DNA from: Duganella sp. 1411
Lineage (GTDB): Bacteria; Pseudomonadota; Gammaproteobacteria; Burkholderiales; Burkholderiaceae_D
Direction of reading: 5' to 3'
Length of the DNA: 64,000 bases
Assembly: GCF_017833525.1 (NCBI RefSeq)
Contig: NZ_JAFICD010000003.1
Span: 744,001 to 808,000, forward strand
The notes below the pieces were generated by a model. That model ran no database searches. It saw only the letters and a list, made by a program, of their open reading frames with translations, and was not told the origin of the DNA. This document shows, one piece after another, positions 45,583 through 54,304 of this stretch (position 1 is its first letter; each line of letters opens with the position of its first letter). A program made the position numbers and the translations under genes.

Positions 45583-45917
45583 TTCCCCAACTCCATCTTG
45601 AGTTCGCGGTAGCGCTGCGCAGCCAGATCGATATCTTGTTTGCGAGTTTGCTGTGTTTTTTTCTGAAAGCAGTGCAGCACATAGACGGCATCGGCAAACT
45701 TTGCGACATAGACGACACGGAACGCGCCTGCGGCATCTTGAATTCGAATTTCATTCACACCTGGCCCGACGCTCGCCATAGGTTTCCAGTCGTTTGGTTC
45801 CTGGCCATGTTGTAGAAGATCTATCTGATAGCCTGCCTCACGCCTGGCCTCGATAGGGAAGGCGCGCAAATCGTCCAATGAACGTCCTCGAAACTCTACC
45901 GGCTTTGGATCAGTCAT
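45579..45917 (-). CDS. RelE/ParE-superfamily toxin (HigB / phage Gp49-like)
   Basis: The 112-aa protein matches the Gp49-like/DUF891 toxin pattern: VEFRGRSLDDLRAFP, GPGVNEIRIQDAAGAFRVVYVAKFADAVYVLHCFQKKTQ with the Arg, His and Lys residues expected of this fold. It is probably an mRNA interferase. I used the ATG at 45917 (MTDPKP). The alternative 15 bp upstream is a TTG within the promoter. The -10 box lies only 6 bp before the ATG, so the message may be leaderless. The gene order is toxin first, as in higBA. Confidence 0.88.
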   Translation of the reverse strand: MTDPKPVEFRGRSLDDLRAFPIEARREAGYQIDLLQHGQEPNDWKPMASVGPGVNEIRIQDAAGAFRVVYVAKFADAVYVLHCFQKKTQQTRKQDIDLAAQRYRELKMELGK

Positions 45918-45923
45918 CCCACC

Positions 45924-45952
45924 AATATACAAAATTTTGTATAAGGATTCAA
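45924..45952 (-). promoter_or_regulatory. Toxin-antitoxin promoter with palindromic operator
   Basis: On the minus strand TTGAAT (45952-45947) and TATATT (45929-45924) are spaced by exactly 17 bp. The spacer and part of the -10 are a perfect 18-bp palindrome, TATACAAAATTTTGTATA (45926-45943). This is the expected place for autorepression by the HigA-like protein. Confidence 0.78.
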
Positions 45953-45974
45953 GGGAAGCGTCCGCCCACGAGGG

Positions 45975-47672
45975 CTAACGCGCGGAGTCGGCGCCGGATT
46001 TGCGCCTGAACTCGGCATTGGGCTTCCACTGCGGCGCGTCCTTGCCTTGCGCGATCTGGTAACCGGTCTGGAATAACAAGGCGATGTCCTCCACCGTGCC
46101 GCGCGTGTCCCACTTCGGATCGACCACGTCGTTGACCGTGTGGTATTGCTGCGTGCTGTAACGCATCAGCTTTTCGCGGCCGTACGCGGCCGGCTTGCCG
46201 ATGAAGTCGAGGCTGTCGCTGAGATACACCACCGGCACGCCGGCCTTGGCGAATTCGATCTGGTCGCCACGGTAGAAGTTGCCGTATTCGCCGTTGCTGT
46301 CCGGCCGTACGCTGCGCCCCTGGCCCCGCGCCACCTTGACGACCACGTCGTCCGCCGTCGATTGGCCCATGCCGCGCAATTCCACCGTGCGCGTGCGGCC
46401 CCAGACATTCATGCCCTGCAGGTTGATGTTGACCAGCGTTTTGTCGATCGGATACAGCGGGTTGCGCGCGTAATATTTGGCGCCCAGCTGGCCCCGCTCC
46501 TTGCCCGTGGTCGCCAGGAACACGATCGTGCGCTTGGGCGCGACCGGCAGCGCCTTGTACGCCTTGGCGATTTCCAGCAAGGCGGCGACGCCGCTGGCGT
46601 TGTCCAGCGCGCCATGGAAGATTTGCTGCGTGCGCGGGCCGTTCAAGGTTTCATCGATGCCGAAGTGGTCCCAGTGCGCGCTGTACACGATCACTTCGTT
46701 CTTCAGCTGCGGATCGGAGCCGGCGATGCGGGCGACGACATTGTGCGAGTCGACCTGGCGCCAGGCGTTGAGCTCGCTTACGCTGAGCTTGACGCCCAGC
46801 GGCACCGGCTTGAAGTCGCGCGACAGCGCCTGCTTTTTCAGGCCGTCGAAATCGTAGCCGCCGGCCTTGAACAGCTCGCGCGCGCGGTCGATCTGCAGCC
46901 AGCCCGGCACGGCCGGAAAGTCCGGGTCCGGCGCCTTGTCGTAGATGGCGAAGTTTTCGCGGCTCCAGCTGTTGCGCACGACCTCGTACGGGTAGGCCGC
47001 CGGCTTGGCTTCGTGCACTATCAGCGCGCCGGCCGCGCCCATTTTCGCGGCCATCTCATATTTGTAGGCCCAGCGGCCGTAGTAGGTCATCGCGTTGCCG
47101 CCGAAGACTGCCGGGTCCAGCCGCTTGGGATGCTTGGGGTCGGGCAGCGGCGGGTCGTTGATCAGCATGAGCAGGGTCTTGCCCTTCAGATCGGCGCCCT
47201 TGTAGTCGTCCCAGTGGTATTCCGGCGCCTGCACGCCGTAGCCGACGAACACCAGCTCGGAGTCGGTGACGTCGATTTGCCGCTCGGCCCGCGCCGACCA
47301 CGCCACATAATCGTCGCCGAAGATGAGCTGCGTGCTGCGGCCGTCCTTGGCGTAGCTCATCGTCGGGTGGCTGGAGATGCCCACCGTCGGCACCCGTTGC
47401 AGATAGGTGCCGTCCGGGTTGCCCGGTTCCAGCCCCAGTTTGCGGAACTGTTGCTGCAGATAGTCGATGGTGAGCGTTTCGCCGCGCGTGCCGGGCGCGC
47501 GCCCCTCGAATTCGTCCGAGGCGAGCGTGGTCACATGCTCGAGCCAGCTGTCGCCGTCGATCTTTTGCAGCGCGCCTTGCAGCATCCGCGCCGGCGTCGG
47601 CGCGGGGGGCGTGGCCGCCAGACTGGTGCAGGAGTACAACGCCAGCAGCGCCGTCGACAGGGGCAGTTTCAT
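45975..47672 (-). CDS. M28-family peptidase homologue, probably inactive
   Basis: The 565-aa protein has a signal peptide (about 1-19), a PA-like insert (about 140-280) and an M28 metallopeptidase domain. The zinc ligands His (SAHWDHFG), bridging Asp (GALDNASGVA) and final His (QQYHTVND) are present. However, the catalytic Glu of the usual A-E-E-x-G motif is Lys (K391 in TTGKERGQLG), and the third-ligand Asp of N-[IL]-D is Gln (Q419 in NINLQGMNVWG). Both codons read clearly. It may be a non-catalytic binding protein, or an aminopeptidase with unusual chemistry. It is exported to the periplasm or outside. Confidence 0.88.
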   Translation of the reverse strand: MKLPLSTALLALYSCTSLAATPPAPTPARMLQGALQKIDGDSWLEHVTTLASDEFEGRAPGTRGETLTIDYLQQQFRKLGLEPGNPDGTYLQRVPTVGISSHPTMSYAKDGRSTQLIFGDDYVAWSARAERQIDVTDSELVFVGYGVQAPEYHWDDYKGADLKGKTLLMLINDPPLPDPKHPKRLDPAVFGGNAMTYYGRWAYKYEMAAKMGAAGALIVHEAKPAAYPYEVVRNSWSRENFAIYDKAPDPDFPAVPGWLQIDRARELFKAGGYDFDGLKKQALSRDFKPVPLGVKLSVSELNAWRQVDSHNVVARIAGSDPQLKNEVIVYSAHWDHFGIDETLNGPRTQQIFHGALDNASGVAALLEIAKAYKALPVAPKRTIVFLATTGKERGQLGAKYYARNPLYPIDKTLVNINLQGMNVWGRTRTVELRGMGQSTADDVVVKVARGQGRSVRPDSNGEYGNFYRGDQIEFAKAGVPVVYLSDSLDFIGKPAAYGREKLMRYSTQQYHTVNDVVDPKWDTRGTVEDIALLFQTGYQIAQGKDAPQWKPNAEFRRKSGADSAR

Positions 47673-47702
47673 GAAAATTAGGTTTGTTAAGGGACGATAG
47701 CC

Positions 47703-48611
47703 TCATTCTGACACATTTTGTTGCCCAATGACACTAATTAACCAGTCGACAAACACCCGCACCCGTGGCGACAGGTGGCGATTGTGCGAATAAACGATGT
47801 TGAGCGGCATCGGCGCCGGCCGCCACGCGGGCAGCACCTGCTCCAGCCGGCCGGCCGCCAGCAGCGGCATGACGCTCTCGCCCGGCACCTGGATCAGTCC
47901 CAAACCCGCCACGCAGGCGGCGATATAGGCCTCGGTGCCGCTGACGGAGACCTGGCTGCGCATCGGCAAGGTGCGCCCGATGCCGTCGGCGTCGACGTAT
48001 TCCCAGTCCATGTCGCGCCCCGTTTGACTGGAGAAAAAATTCACCGCGAGGTGGTGTTGTAAATCGTCCAGTGTGCGCGGCCTGCCGTGGCGCTCCAGAT
48101 ACGCCGGCGACGCCAGGTTGATCTGTTCCATGGTGCCGAGGCGGCGCGCCACCAGGGTCGAATCGCGCAAGGTGCCGCCGCGCACCGCGCAGTCGATGCC
48201 TTCGCCGACCAGGTCGGCGTAGCGGTCGCCCGAGCCCAGCCGCACCTGGATGCCCGGGTGGCGCCGGAAGAAATCCGGCAGCGCGGGGATGACGACCAGG
48301 TGCGCCAGCCGCTCCGGCAGCTCGACCCGCACCGCGCCGCCGAGCAGCCGGCCGTCGCCGGCGAACAGGCCGTTGATGTCCTCGAGGTCGTTGAGCAGGG
48401 CGGTGCAGCGCTCCAGGTACTGCGCGCCCTCGGCCGTGAGGCTGACCTTGCGCGTGGTGCGCTGGAGCAGGCGCACGCCGAGCTGCTGTTCGATCGCTTG
48501 CACGGCGTTGGTGACGGTCGGCTTGGGCAGGTTCAGGCGCTCGGCGGCCTGCGTGAAGCTCTTGCAGTCGGCTACCGCCTGGAAGATGCGCATGCCCTTG
48601 AGCTGGTCCAT
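47703..48611 (-). CDS. LysR-family transcriptional regulator
   Basis: The 302-aa regulator has the N-terminal winged HTH (FTQAAERLNLPKPTVTNAVQAIEQQLGVRLLQRTTRKVSLT) and a substrate-binding domain of the CrgA/DhcR type. It is transcribed away from the aldo/keto reductase gene with a 104-bp gap, so it probably controls that gene and itself. The inducer is unknown. Confidence 0.94.
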   Translation of the reverse strand: MDQLKGMRIFQAVADCKSFTQAAERLNLPKPTVTNAVQAIEQQLGVRLLQRTTRKVSLTAEGAQYLERCTALLNDLEDINGLFAGDGRLLGGAVRVELPERLAHLVVIPALPDFFRRHPGIQVRLGSGDRYADLVGEGIDCAVRGGTLRDSTLVARRLGTMEQINLASPAYLERHGRPRTLDDLQHHLAVNFFSSQTGRDMDWEYVDADGIGRTLPMRSQVSVSGTEAYIAACVAGLGLIQVPGESVMPLLAAGRLEQVLPAWRPAPMPLNIVYSHNRHLSPRVRVFVDWLISVIGQQNVSE

Positions 48612-48656
48612 GATTGTTATGTTTTTTCGAATGAAGTAATGGATTTGCGCATATTT

Positions 48657-48682
48657 ATTATGGCTATCGATAATAGCATAAT
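48657..48682. promoter_or_regulatory. Candidate LysR operator
   Basis: ATTATG and CATAAT arms flank GGCTATCGATAATAG, in which CTAT and ATAG also pair. This imperfect dyad lies in the divergent gap, 34-59 bp before the aldo/keto reductase start, and contains T-N11-A type spacing. It is the only good dyad in the gap. Confidence 0.45.
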
Positions 48683-48715
48683 GACTACTCCGCTGACCTT
48701 CTCTGGAGCTACATC

Positions 48716-49714
48716 ATGCAAACACGCAAACTTGGCCGCACCGGCCCGCAAGTCTCGCAACTGGGCCTGGGGCTGATGGGCATGTCCGACCTGTACGGCC
48801 CGGCCGACCGCGCCGAAAGCCTGGCCACCATCCACGCCGCGCTCGACGCCGGCGTCACCCTGCTCGACACCGGCGACTTCTACGGCATGGGCCACAACGA
48901 GTTGCTGCTGCGCGAGGCGCTGGCCGCCGGCGGCCGCGAGCGCGTCAATATCAGCGTCAAATTCGGCGCGATGCGCGATCCGGACGGCAACTGGATCGGC
49001 TACGACGCCCGCCCGGCGGCCGTCAAAAACTTCGCCGCGTACAGCCTCAAGCGGCTGGGCGTCGAGCATATCGACATCTACCGCCCCGCGCGGCTGGACC
49101 CGGCGGTGCCGATCGAGGACACCGTCGGCGCCATCGCCGAGCTGGTCAAGGCCGGCCGCGTGCGCCACATCGGCCTGTCCGAGGTGGGCAGCGAGACCCT
49201 GCGCCGCGCCCACGCCGTCCATCCGATCGCCGATCTGCAGATCGAGTATTCGATGATTTCGCGCGGCGTCGAGGACGGCATCCTGCAAACCTGCCGCGAG
49301 CTGGGCATCGGCGTGACCGCCTACGGTGTGCTGTCGCGCGGCCTGATCAGCGGCCACTGGAGCAAGCAGCGCGCCGGCGAGGCCGATTTCCGCGGCCGCG
49401 CCAGCCCGCGCTTCCAGGGCGACAACCTGGACCACAACCTGGGCCTGGTGGAAAAGGTGCGCGCCATCGCCGACGAGCTGGGCGTGTCGGTGGCGCAGGT
49501 GGCGATCGCCTGGGTGGCGGCGCAGGGCGAGGACATCGTGCCGCTGGTGGGCGCGCGCACCCGGGCCCGCCTGACCGAGGCGCTGGGCGCGACCGCGCTG
49601 CGGCTGACGGCGGCCGACCTGGCGCGGCTGGAAAAAGCGGTGCCGGCCGACGCCGCCGCGGGCGAGCGCTACAACGCCCACGCGACGGCCGTGCTCGACA
49701 GCGAAAAACGCTGA
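48716..49714 (+). CDS. Aldo/keto reductase
   Basis: The 332-aa TIM-barrel enzyme reduces aldehydes or ketones with NADPH. It begins RKLGRTGPQVSQLGLGLMGMSDLYG and has the Asp and Tyr of the tetrad in LLDTGDFYGMGHNE and the Lys in ISVKFGAM. The usual catalytic His after Y-x-Q is Ala in DIYRPARLDP, a variant found in part of this family. Neighbouring LysR regulator suggests regulation by a small metabolite. The substrate is unknown. Confidence 0.92.
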   Translation: MQTRKLGRTGPQVSQLGLGLMGMSDLYGPADRAESLATIHAALDAGVTLLDTGDFYGMGHNELLLREALAAGGRERVNISVKFGAMRDPDGNWIGYDARPAAVKNFAAYSLKRLGVEHIDIYRPARLDPAVPIEDTVGAIAELVKAGRVRHIGLSEVGSETLRRAHAVHPIADLQIEYSMISRGVEDGILQTCRELGIGVTAYGVLSRGLISGHWSKQRAGEADFRGRASPRFQGDNLDHNLGLVEKVRAIADELGVSVAQVAIAWVAAQGEDIVPLVGARTRARLTEALGATALRLTAADLARLEKAVPADAAAGERYNAHATAVLDSEKR

Positions 49715-49872
49715 TGGCCGCCGTTTGATCGGATAAGCCGATGGATTTGACCGGAAAATTGCGCTTTTTTATCCGAATTTTTAATACTAAGATGACTTAT
49801 CGACAAACACAGCAGCACACGGCCGATAAGCGCTCTCAGGAGCATTACGCTAATCAGATAAGGAGCAATAAC

Positions 49873-50232
49873 ATGAACGTCAAATCCATCCTCGCATCCG
49901 TTTCCCTGCTGCTGGCCGCCGGCGCGGCTGTGGCCCAGGGCCCGGCGGGCCAGTTGACCCGCGAACAAGTCATCGCCGAGACGGTCGCCGCGCGCGCCGC
50001 CGGCCAGCTGGACCAGAACGAGGCGACCATCAATCAATCGTTCCTGGCCGCGTCGACCAGCACCCGCAGCCGTGCCGAGGTGGTGGCCGAGACCATCGCC
50101 GCCCGCGACGCCGGCCAGCTGGACCGCAACGAGGCCTACGACGACGTCAGCTACATGACGCCGCGCGTCAAAAACGCCGACGTGAAGGCGCAACTGGCCG
50201 CCAAGACCGTCAAGGGCGCCAGCGCCCAGTAA
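49873..50232 (+). CDS. DUF4148-type secreted small protein
   Basis: The 119-aa protein has a Sec signal peptide (MNVKSILASVSLLLAAGAAVAQ) and two copies of an [E]-V-x-A-E-T-x-A-A-R-x-A-G-Q-L-D motif, typical of betaproteobacterial DUF4148 proteins. The ATG at 49873 has an AGGAG 7 bp upstream. Function is unknown; these proteins are periplasmic and often stress-related. Confidence 0.85.
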   Translation: MNVKSILASVSLLLAAGAAVAQGPAGQLTREQVIAETVAARAAGQLDQNEATINQSFLAASTSTRSRAEVVAETIAARDAGQLDRNEAYDDVSYMTPRVKNADVKAQLAAKTVKGASAQ

Positions 50233-50277
50233 GGCGGCCTCCAAAGCGGCCTCGACGGCCGACAAAAAAGCGCCCAA

Positions 50278-50315
50278 CACGAGTGCGCGGCGATGAAAAT
50301 CGGCCGGCACTCGTG
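50278..50315. other. Hairpin between DUF4148 gene and chemoreceptor
   Basis: CACGAGTGC (50278-50286) and GCACTCGTG (50307-50315) form a 9-bp stem with a 20-nt loop. There is no T-run, so it is at best a weak terminator. Confidence 0.4.
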
Positions 50316-50405
50316 GCATTCCCAAATAAACAACAGGGTAGCGCTATCCTGCCCCCGCATTTAACATTTTTCGGTATAGTTTCCTGTAGAAAACAGGAGA
50401 CTATC

Positions 50406-52037
50406 ATGAACAAATTGTCCTTCCAGCAGAAGCTTTGGGTGCCGCTCATTTGCAGCCTGCTCTGCATCACCGCGATTTTCCTGTACCAGACGATCCAGAT
50501 GCGCTCGGTGCGCATCGAGGAACGCAGCAACGAATTGCGCCACATCGACGACGCCGGCCTGAGCATTGTGAAGCAGTTCGGCGACAAGGCCGCCGCCGGC
50601 ACCATGCCCAAGGAAGAGGCGCAAAAGCAGGCGATGGCGCTGATCAAGGGCCTGCGCTATGGCAAGGACGGCTACATCACCATCACCACCGGCACCGTCT
50701 CGCTGATGAATCCTTTCAAGGCGGAAAACGACGGCAAGGACATGGCCGATTTCAAGGACCCGAACGGCACCTATCTGTACCGCGACATCCAGGCGGCCGG
50801 CGCCTCGCCGGACGGCGCCGGCTTCGTGCGCTACTGGTGGATCCGGCCGAACACGACCGTGCCGGTGCCCAAGATGAGCCGCGTGCAGCATTACGCGCCG
50901 TGGAACTGGGACCTGACCACCGGCGTGTACATGGATGACATCGACGCCGCCTTCCGCACCTCGCTGCTGCAATCGGCCGGCGTGCTGGCCGGCGTGTGTC
51001 TGCTGCTGTGGGCCATCGTCAGCAGGGTCAACAAAAGCCTGCGCCACACCATCGGCGGCGACCCGGACTACGTCAGCCAGGTGGCGCTGCAGATCGCCGG
51101 CGGCGACCTGAGCACGACCATCAAGACCCACGCCTCCGACAACGCCAGCATCCTGTACGCGATGAAATCGATGCAGGCGCGGCTGGCCGAGACCATCGGC
51201 GAGATCCGCCGCAGCGCCGACACCATCGCCACCGCGTCGAGCGAGATCGCCTCGGGCAATATGGACTTGTCGGCGCGCACCGAATCGCAGGCCAGTTCGC
51301 TGGAGGAGACGGCGGCGTCGATGGAGGAATTGACCTCGACCGTGAACCAGAACGCCGACAACGCGGTGCAGGCCAACCAGCTGGTCATGTCGGCCTCGGC
51401 GGTGGCGGAAAAGGGCGGCAAGGTCGTCTCGCAGGTGGTGCAGACGATGGACACGATCAATGCCTCGGCGACGCGGATTGTCGACATCATCTCGGTGATC
51501 GACGGCATCGCGTTCCAGACCAACATCTTGGCGCTGAACGCGGCCGTCGAGGCGGCGCGCGCGGGCGAGCAGGGCCGCGGCTTCGCGGTGGTCGCCTCCG
51601 AGGTGCGCAACCTGGCGCAGCGCTCGGCCGGCGCGGCCAAGGAGATCAAGGAGCTGATCAACGCCTCGGTCGACAGCATCAGCGCCGGCAGCGCGCTGGT
51701 GGCGGAGGCCGGCACGACGATGGACCAGGTGGTGGCCAGCGTCTCGCGCGTGACGCAGATCATGTCGGCGATCACCGCCGCCTCGAGCGAGCAGAGCACG
51801 GGTATCGGCCACGTCAACACGGCGATCACGGAGATGGATTCGGTCACGCAGCAGAACGCCGCGCTGGTCGAGCAAGCGGCGGCGGCGGCCGGCAGCATGC
51901 AGGAGCAGGCCGGCAATCTGGCCGAGTTGGTGAGCCGGTTCAAGCTGAACGAGGATCCGCAGGCCGCGGTGATTGGCCGTCCGGCGGCGCGCCCGGCGCT
52001 CAAAGCGGCGCCGCGCCGCGCGGCGTTGTCGCGGTAA
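50406..52037 (+). CDS. Methyl-accepting chemotaxis protein, single Cache sensor
   Basis: The 543-aa receptor has two membrane helices (about 10-30 and 189-208) around a periplasmic sCache-type domain (IKGLRYGKDGYITITT, NGTYLYRDIQAAGASPDGAGFVRYWW). A HAMP-like linker and the signalling domain follow, with the hairpin tip SVIDGIAFQTNILALNAAVE and GEQGRGFAVVASEVRNLAQRS. The ATG at 50406 has AGGAG upstream; a longer frame lacks sense. There is no C-terminal CheR pentapeptide. Cache domains bind small organic ligands. Confidence 0.94.
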   Translation: MNKLSFQQKLWVPLICSLLCITAIFLYQTIQMRSVRIEERSNELRHIDDAGLSIVKQFGDKAAAGTMPKEEAQKQAMALIKGLRYGKDGYITITTGTVSLMNPFKAENDGKDMADFKDPNGTYLYRDIQAAGASPDGAGFVRYWWIRPNTTVPVPKMSRVQHYAPWNWDLTTGVYMDDIDAAFRTSLLQSAGVLAGVCLLLWAIVSRVNKSLRHTIGGDPDYVSQVALQIAGGDLSTTIKTHASDNASILYAMKSMQARLAETIGEIRRSADTIATASSEIASGNMDLSARTESQASSLEETAASMEELTSTVNQNADNAVQANQLVMSASAVAEKGGKVVSQVVQTMDTINASATRIVDIISVIDGIAFQTNILALNAAVEAARAGEQGRGFAVVASEVRNLAQRSAGAAKEIKELINASVDSISAGSALVAEAGTTMDQVVASVSRVTQIMSAITAASSEQSTGIGHVNTAITEMDSVTQQNAALVEQAAAAAGSMQEQAGNLAELVSRFKLNEDPQAAVIGRPAARPALKAAPRRAALSR

Positions 52038-52094
52038 GTACCACGGCGGGATACATGTTCACCCTCGGGCAAACATGTTTATCCCTCCGGGAAA

Positions 52095-52140
52095 CACGTA
52101 GGGCGGATTAGCGCAGCGTAATCCGCCAATGTATGCGCCG
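52095..52140. repeat. REP-like element, single copy
   Basis: CACGTAGGGCGGATTAGCG followed by CAGCGTAATCCGCCAATG; stem GGCGGATTA with TAATCCGCC at 52102-52127. It is placed between the convergent chemoreceptor and lipoprotein genes. Confidence 0.75.
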
Positions 52141-52177
52141 TCAGCGGCCCAAGAACGGCATGTAACGGGGGATAGTG

Positions 52178-52591
52178 TTACTGCGCCGGCTCCAGCACCG
52201 CCGCCTCGAACACCAGCTTGCCCCCGTCCACGCGGAACACGCCGATCAATTCCCCGCCGTCGCCTTTGACATCCGGATACTGCGTGCAGGTTTGCGTCTC
52301 GACCTGCCACATGTCCTTCCCCGAGCGCAACGTCCAGACGTTATCCCCGCCCGACAGCAATTCGATCTCGACATCGTCGGCCGGCATGTCCTCGAGCTCG
52401 ATGCGCCGCAAACACTGGGGCAAATGCTGCATGATCAACTCCACGCTGCTGGCGCTGCTCCAAAAATACTTCTGCGTCCGATGCACCGTCAGCGCATGCT
52501 CCGGGTTGCCGCTTTCCGGATAATAGGACACCGAATCGTCGACGCATGCCGTCAGCATCAGGGACATCAGTACGATCAGTATCTTGCGCAT
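52178..52591 (-). CDS. Hypothetical lipoprotein
   Basis: The 137-aa protein has a lipoprotein signal peptide, MRKILIVLMSLMLTAC, with the lipidated Cys at 16. The rest (YYPESGNPEHALTVHRTQKYF, ELIGVFRVDGGKLVFEAAVL) is not a family I recognise. There is 18 bp between its start and the stop of the upstream chemoreceptor gene on the same strand, so they may be co-transcribed. Confidence 0.8.
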   Translation of the reverse strand: MRKILIVLMSLMLTACVDDSVSYYPESGNPEHALTVHRTQKYFWSSASSVELIMQHLPQCLRRIELEDMPADDVEIELLSGGDNVWTLRSGKDMWQVETQTCTQYPDVKGDGGELIGVFRVDGGKLVFEAAVLEPAQ

Positions 52592-52609
52592 GGGCTGGCT
52601 TCCGGTCTG

Positions 52610-54214
52610 CTATCGAGTGTGCAACATTATAGCCGTCCCCGGCGCCTCCAAGCGCGCCACCGCCGCCCCGGCGCCGGTTTTGAAGAAGCCCACCACCCTG
52701 GCCAACGCCTCGGCCTGCTCCTGCATGCTTTGCGACGCGGCCGCCGCCTGCTCGACCAGCGCGGCGTTCTGTTGCGTGACCTCGTCCATCTGCGTGATGG
52801 CGATGTTGATCTGCTCGATGCCCGTGGTCTGTTCCAGGCTGGCGGAAGTGATCTCGCCCATGATGTCGGTCACGCGGCGGATGCTGTCCACGATGTCGCC
52901 CATGGTCTGGCCGGCCTCGTTGACCAGCTTGGAGCCGTCGTCGACGTTGGCCACCGAGGCCGAGATCAATTGCTTGATCTCCTTGGCCGCCGCCGCCGAG
53001 CGCTGCGCCAGGTTGCGCACCTCCGACGCCACCACCGCGAAGCCGCGACCCTGCTCGCCGGCGCGCGCCGCCTCTACGGCGGCGTTGAGCGCGAGGATGT
53101 TGGTCTGGAAGGCGATGCCGTCGATGACCGAGATGATGTCGACGATCTTGCGCGACGAGGCGTTGATCGAACCCATGGTGTCGACCACCTGGGCGACGAT
53201 GGCGCCGCCCTTGCTGGCCACCTCCGACGCGCTGCGCGCCAGCGTGTTGGCCTGGCGCGCGTTGTCGGCGTTCTGCTTGACGGTCGACGTCAACTCCTCC
53301 ATCGACGACGCGGTTTCCTCCAGCGAGCTGGCCTGGTGCTCGGTGCGCGAGGACAGGTCCATATTGCCGGCGGCGATTTCGTTGGAGGCCACGGTGATGG
53401 TGTCCGTGCCTTGCCGCACCTGGCCGACGACGTTGAGCAGGCTGTCGTTCATGGCCTTGAGGGCGCCCAGCAGACGCCCGGTTTCGTCGGTGGCATGCAC
53501 CTCGATGCGGGTCGACAGATCGCCGGCGGCCACCGTCTCGGCCAGGTCGACGGCGGCGTTGAGCGGCACCGTGATCGAGCGCGTGATGAACCACGCCACC
53601 GCGCCGCCCAGCGCCACCGCCAGCAGGCCGAGGCCCACGATCAGCGCCTTCGATGTGCCCAGCACCGCCTCGACCTCCTGGCCGGCCTGTTTGGCCTGCG
53701 CGCTTTCGTAGGCCAGGATCTCGTCGAGCGCCTTGAGCACCCCCTGCATGGCGGGTGCGGCCGTCTGCGTCAGATAGGTGGTGGCGTCCTGGATCTCGCC
53801 GTCCTTGCGCAGTTCGATGACCTTGTTGTTCTTGGCCGCGCCGTCGTTGATCAGCGTGTCCAGATTGGCCAGCATGGCTTTTTCCTTGTCGTCGGTGGCG
53901 CGGTCGGACAGGATTTTTTTGGCATCGCCATACCTCTTGCGCGCCTCGGCCATCTTCTGCAGCTCGGCGTTCATCTCCGGCGTGCCGGGTACCACCAGGG
54001 CGTTCGTCAGATGCAGCGTGATGTTGCGCACGTTGTTGACCATGTGGTTGGCCGCTTCCAGCTTGACGTTCTTGTCTTCGATGATGTCGTGGGTGCGGCT
54101 GCCGATGCGGCCCATGGAGCTGAGTCCGAGGACGACGACGGCCACCAGCAGCGCCAGGACGATGGCGAAGCCGGCGCCGAGGCGCGTGCCGATTTTGAGG
54201 TGATCGAGCATCAT
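52610..54214 (-). CDS. Methyl-accepting chemotaxis protein, four-helix-bundle sensor
   Basis: The 534-aa receptor has helix 1 at about 12-32, a helical periplasmic sensor of the 4HB_MCP type (HMVNNVRNITLHLTNALVVPGT), helix 2 at about 190-210, a HAMP domain and the signalling domain (SVIDGIAFQTNILALNAAVE, EQGRGFAVVASEVRNLAQRS). It differs from the other receptor in sensor class. A second in-frame ATG follows the first directly. No CheR pentapeptide. Confidence 0.94.
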   Translation of the reverse strand: MMLDHLKIGTRLGAGFAIVLALLVAVVVLGLSSMGRIGSRTHDIIEDKNVKLEAANHMVNNVRNITLHLTNALVVPGTPEMNAELQKMAEARKRYGDAKKILSDRATDDKEKAMLANLDTLINDGAAKNNKVIELRKDGEIQDATTYLTQTAAPAMQGVLKALDEILAYESAQAKQAGQEVEAVLGTSKALIVGLGLLAVALGGAVAWFITRSITVPLNAAVDLAETVAAGDLSTRIEVHATDETGRLLGALKAMNDSLLNVVGQVRQGTDTITVASNEIAAGNMDLSSRTEHQASSLEETASSMEELTSTVKQNADNARQANTLARSASEVASKGGAIVAQVVDTMGSINASSRKIVDIISVIDGIAFQTNILALNAAVEAARAGEQGRGFAVVASEVRNLAQRSAAAAKEIKQLISASVANVDDGSKLVNEAGQTMGDIVDSIRRVTDIMGEITSASLEQTTGIEQINIAITQMDEVTQQNAALVEQAAAASQSMQEQAEALARVVGFFKTGAGAAVARLEAPGTAIMLHTR

Positions 54215-54304
54215 GGCGGCATTCCTTTAGTTCACAGGGGCAATGGTCTTCAATATACCCCGTCCTTGCCGTTTAAAGGAATGCGCTGTCGTGGTGCAGC
54301 AACG

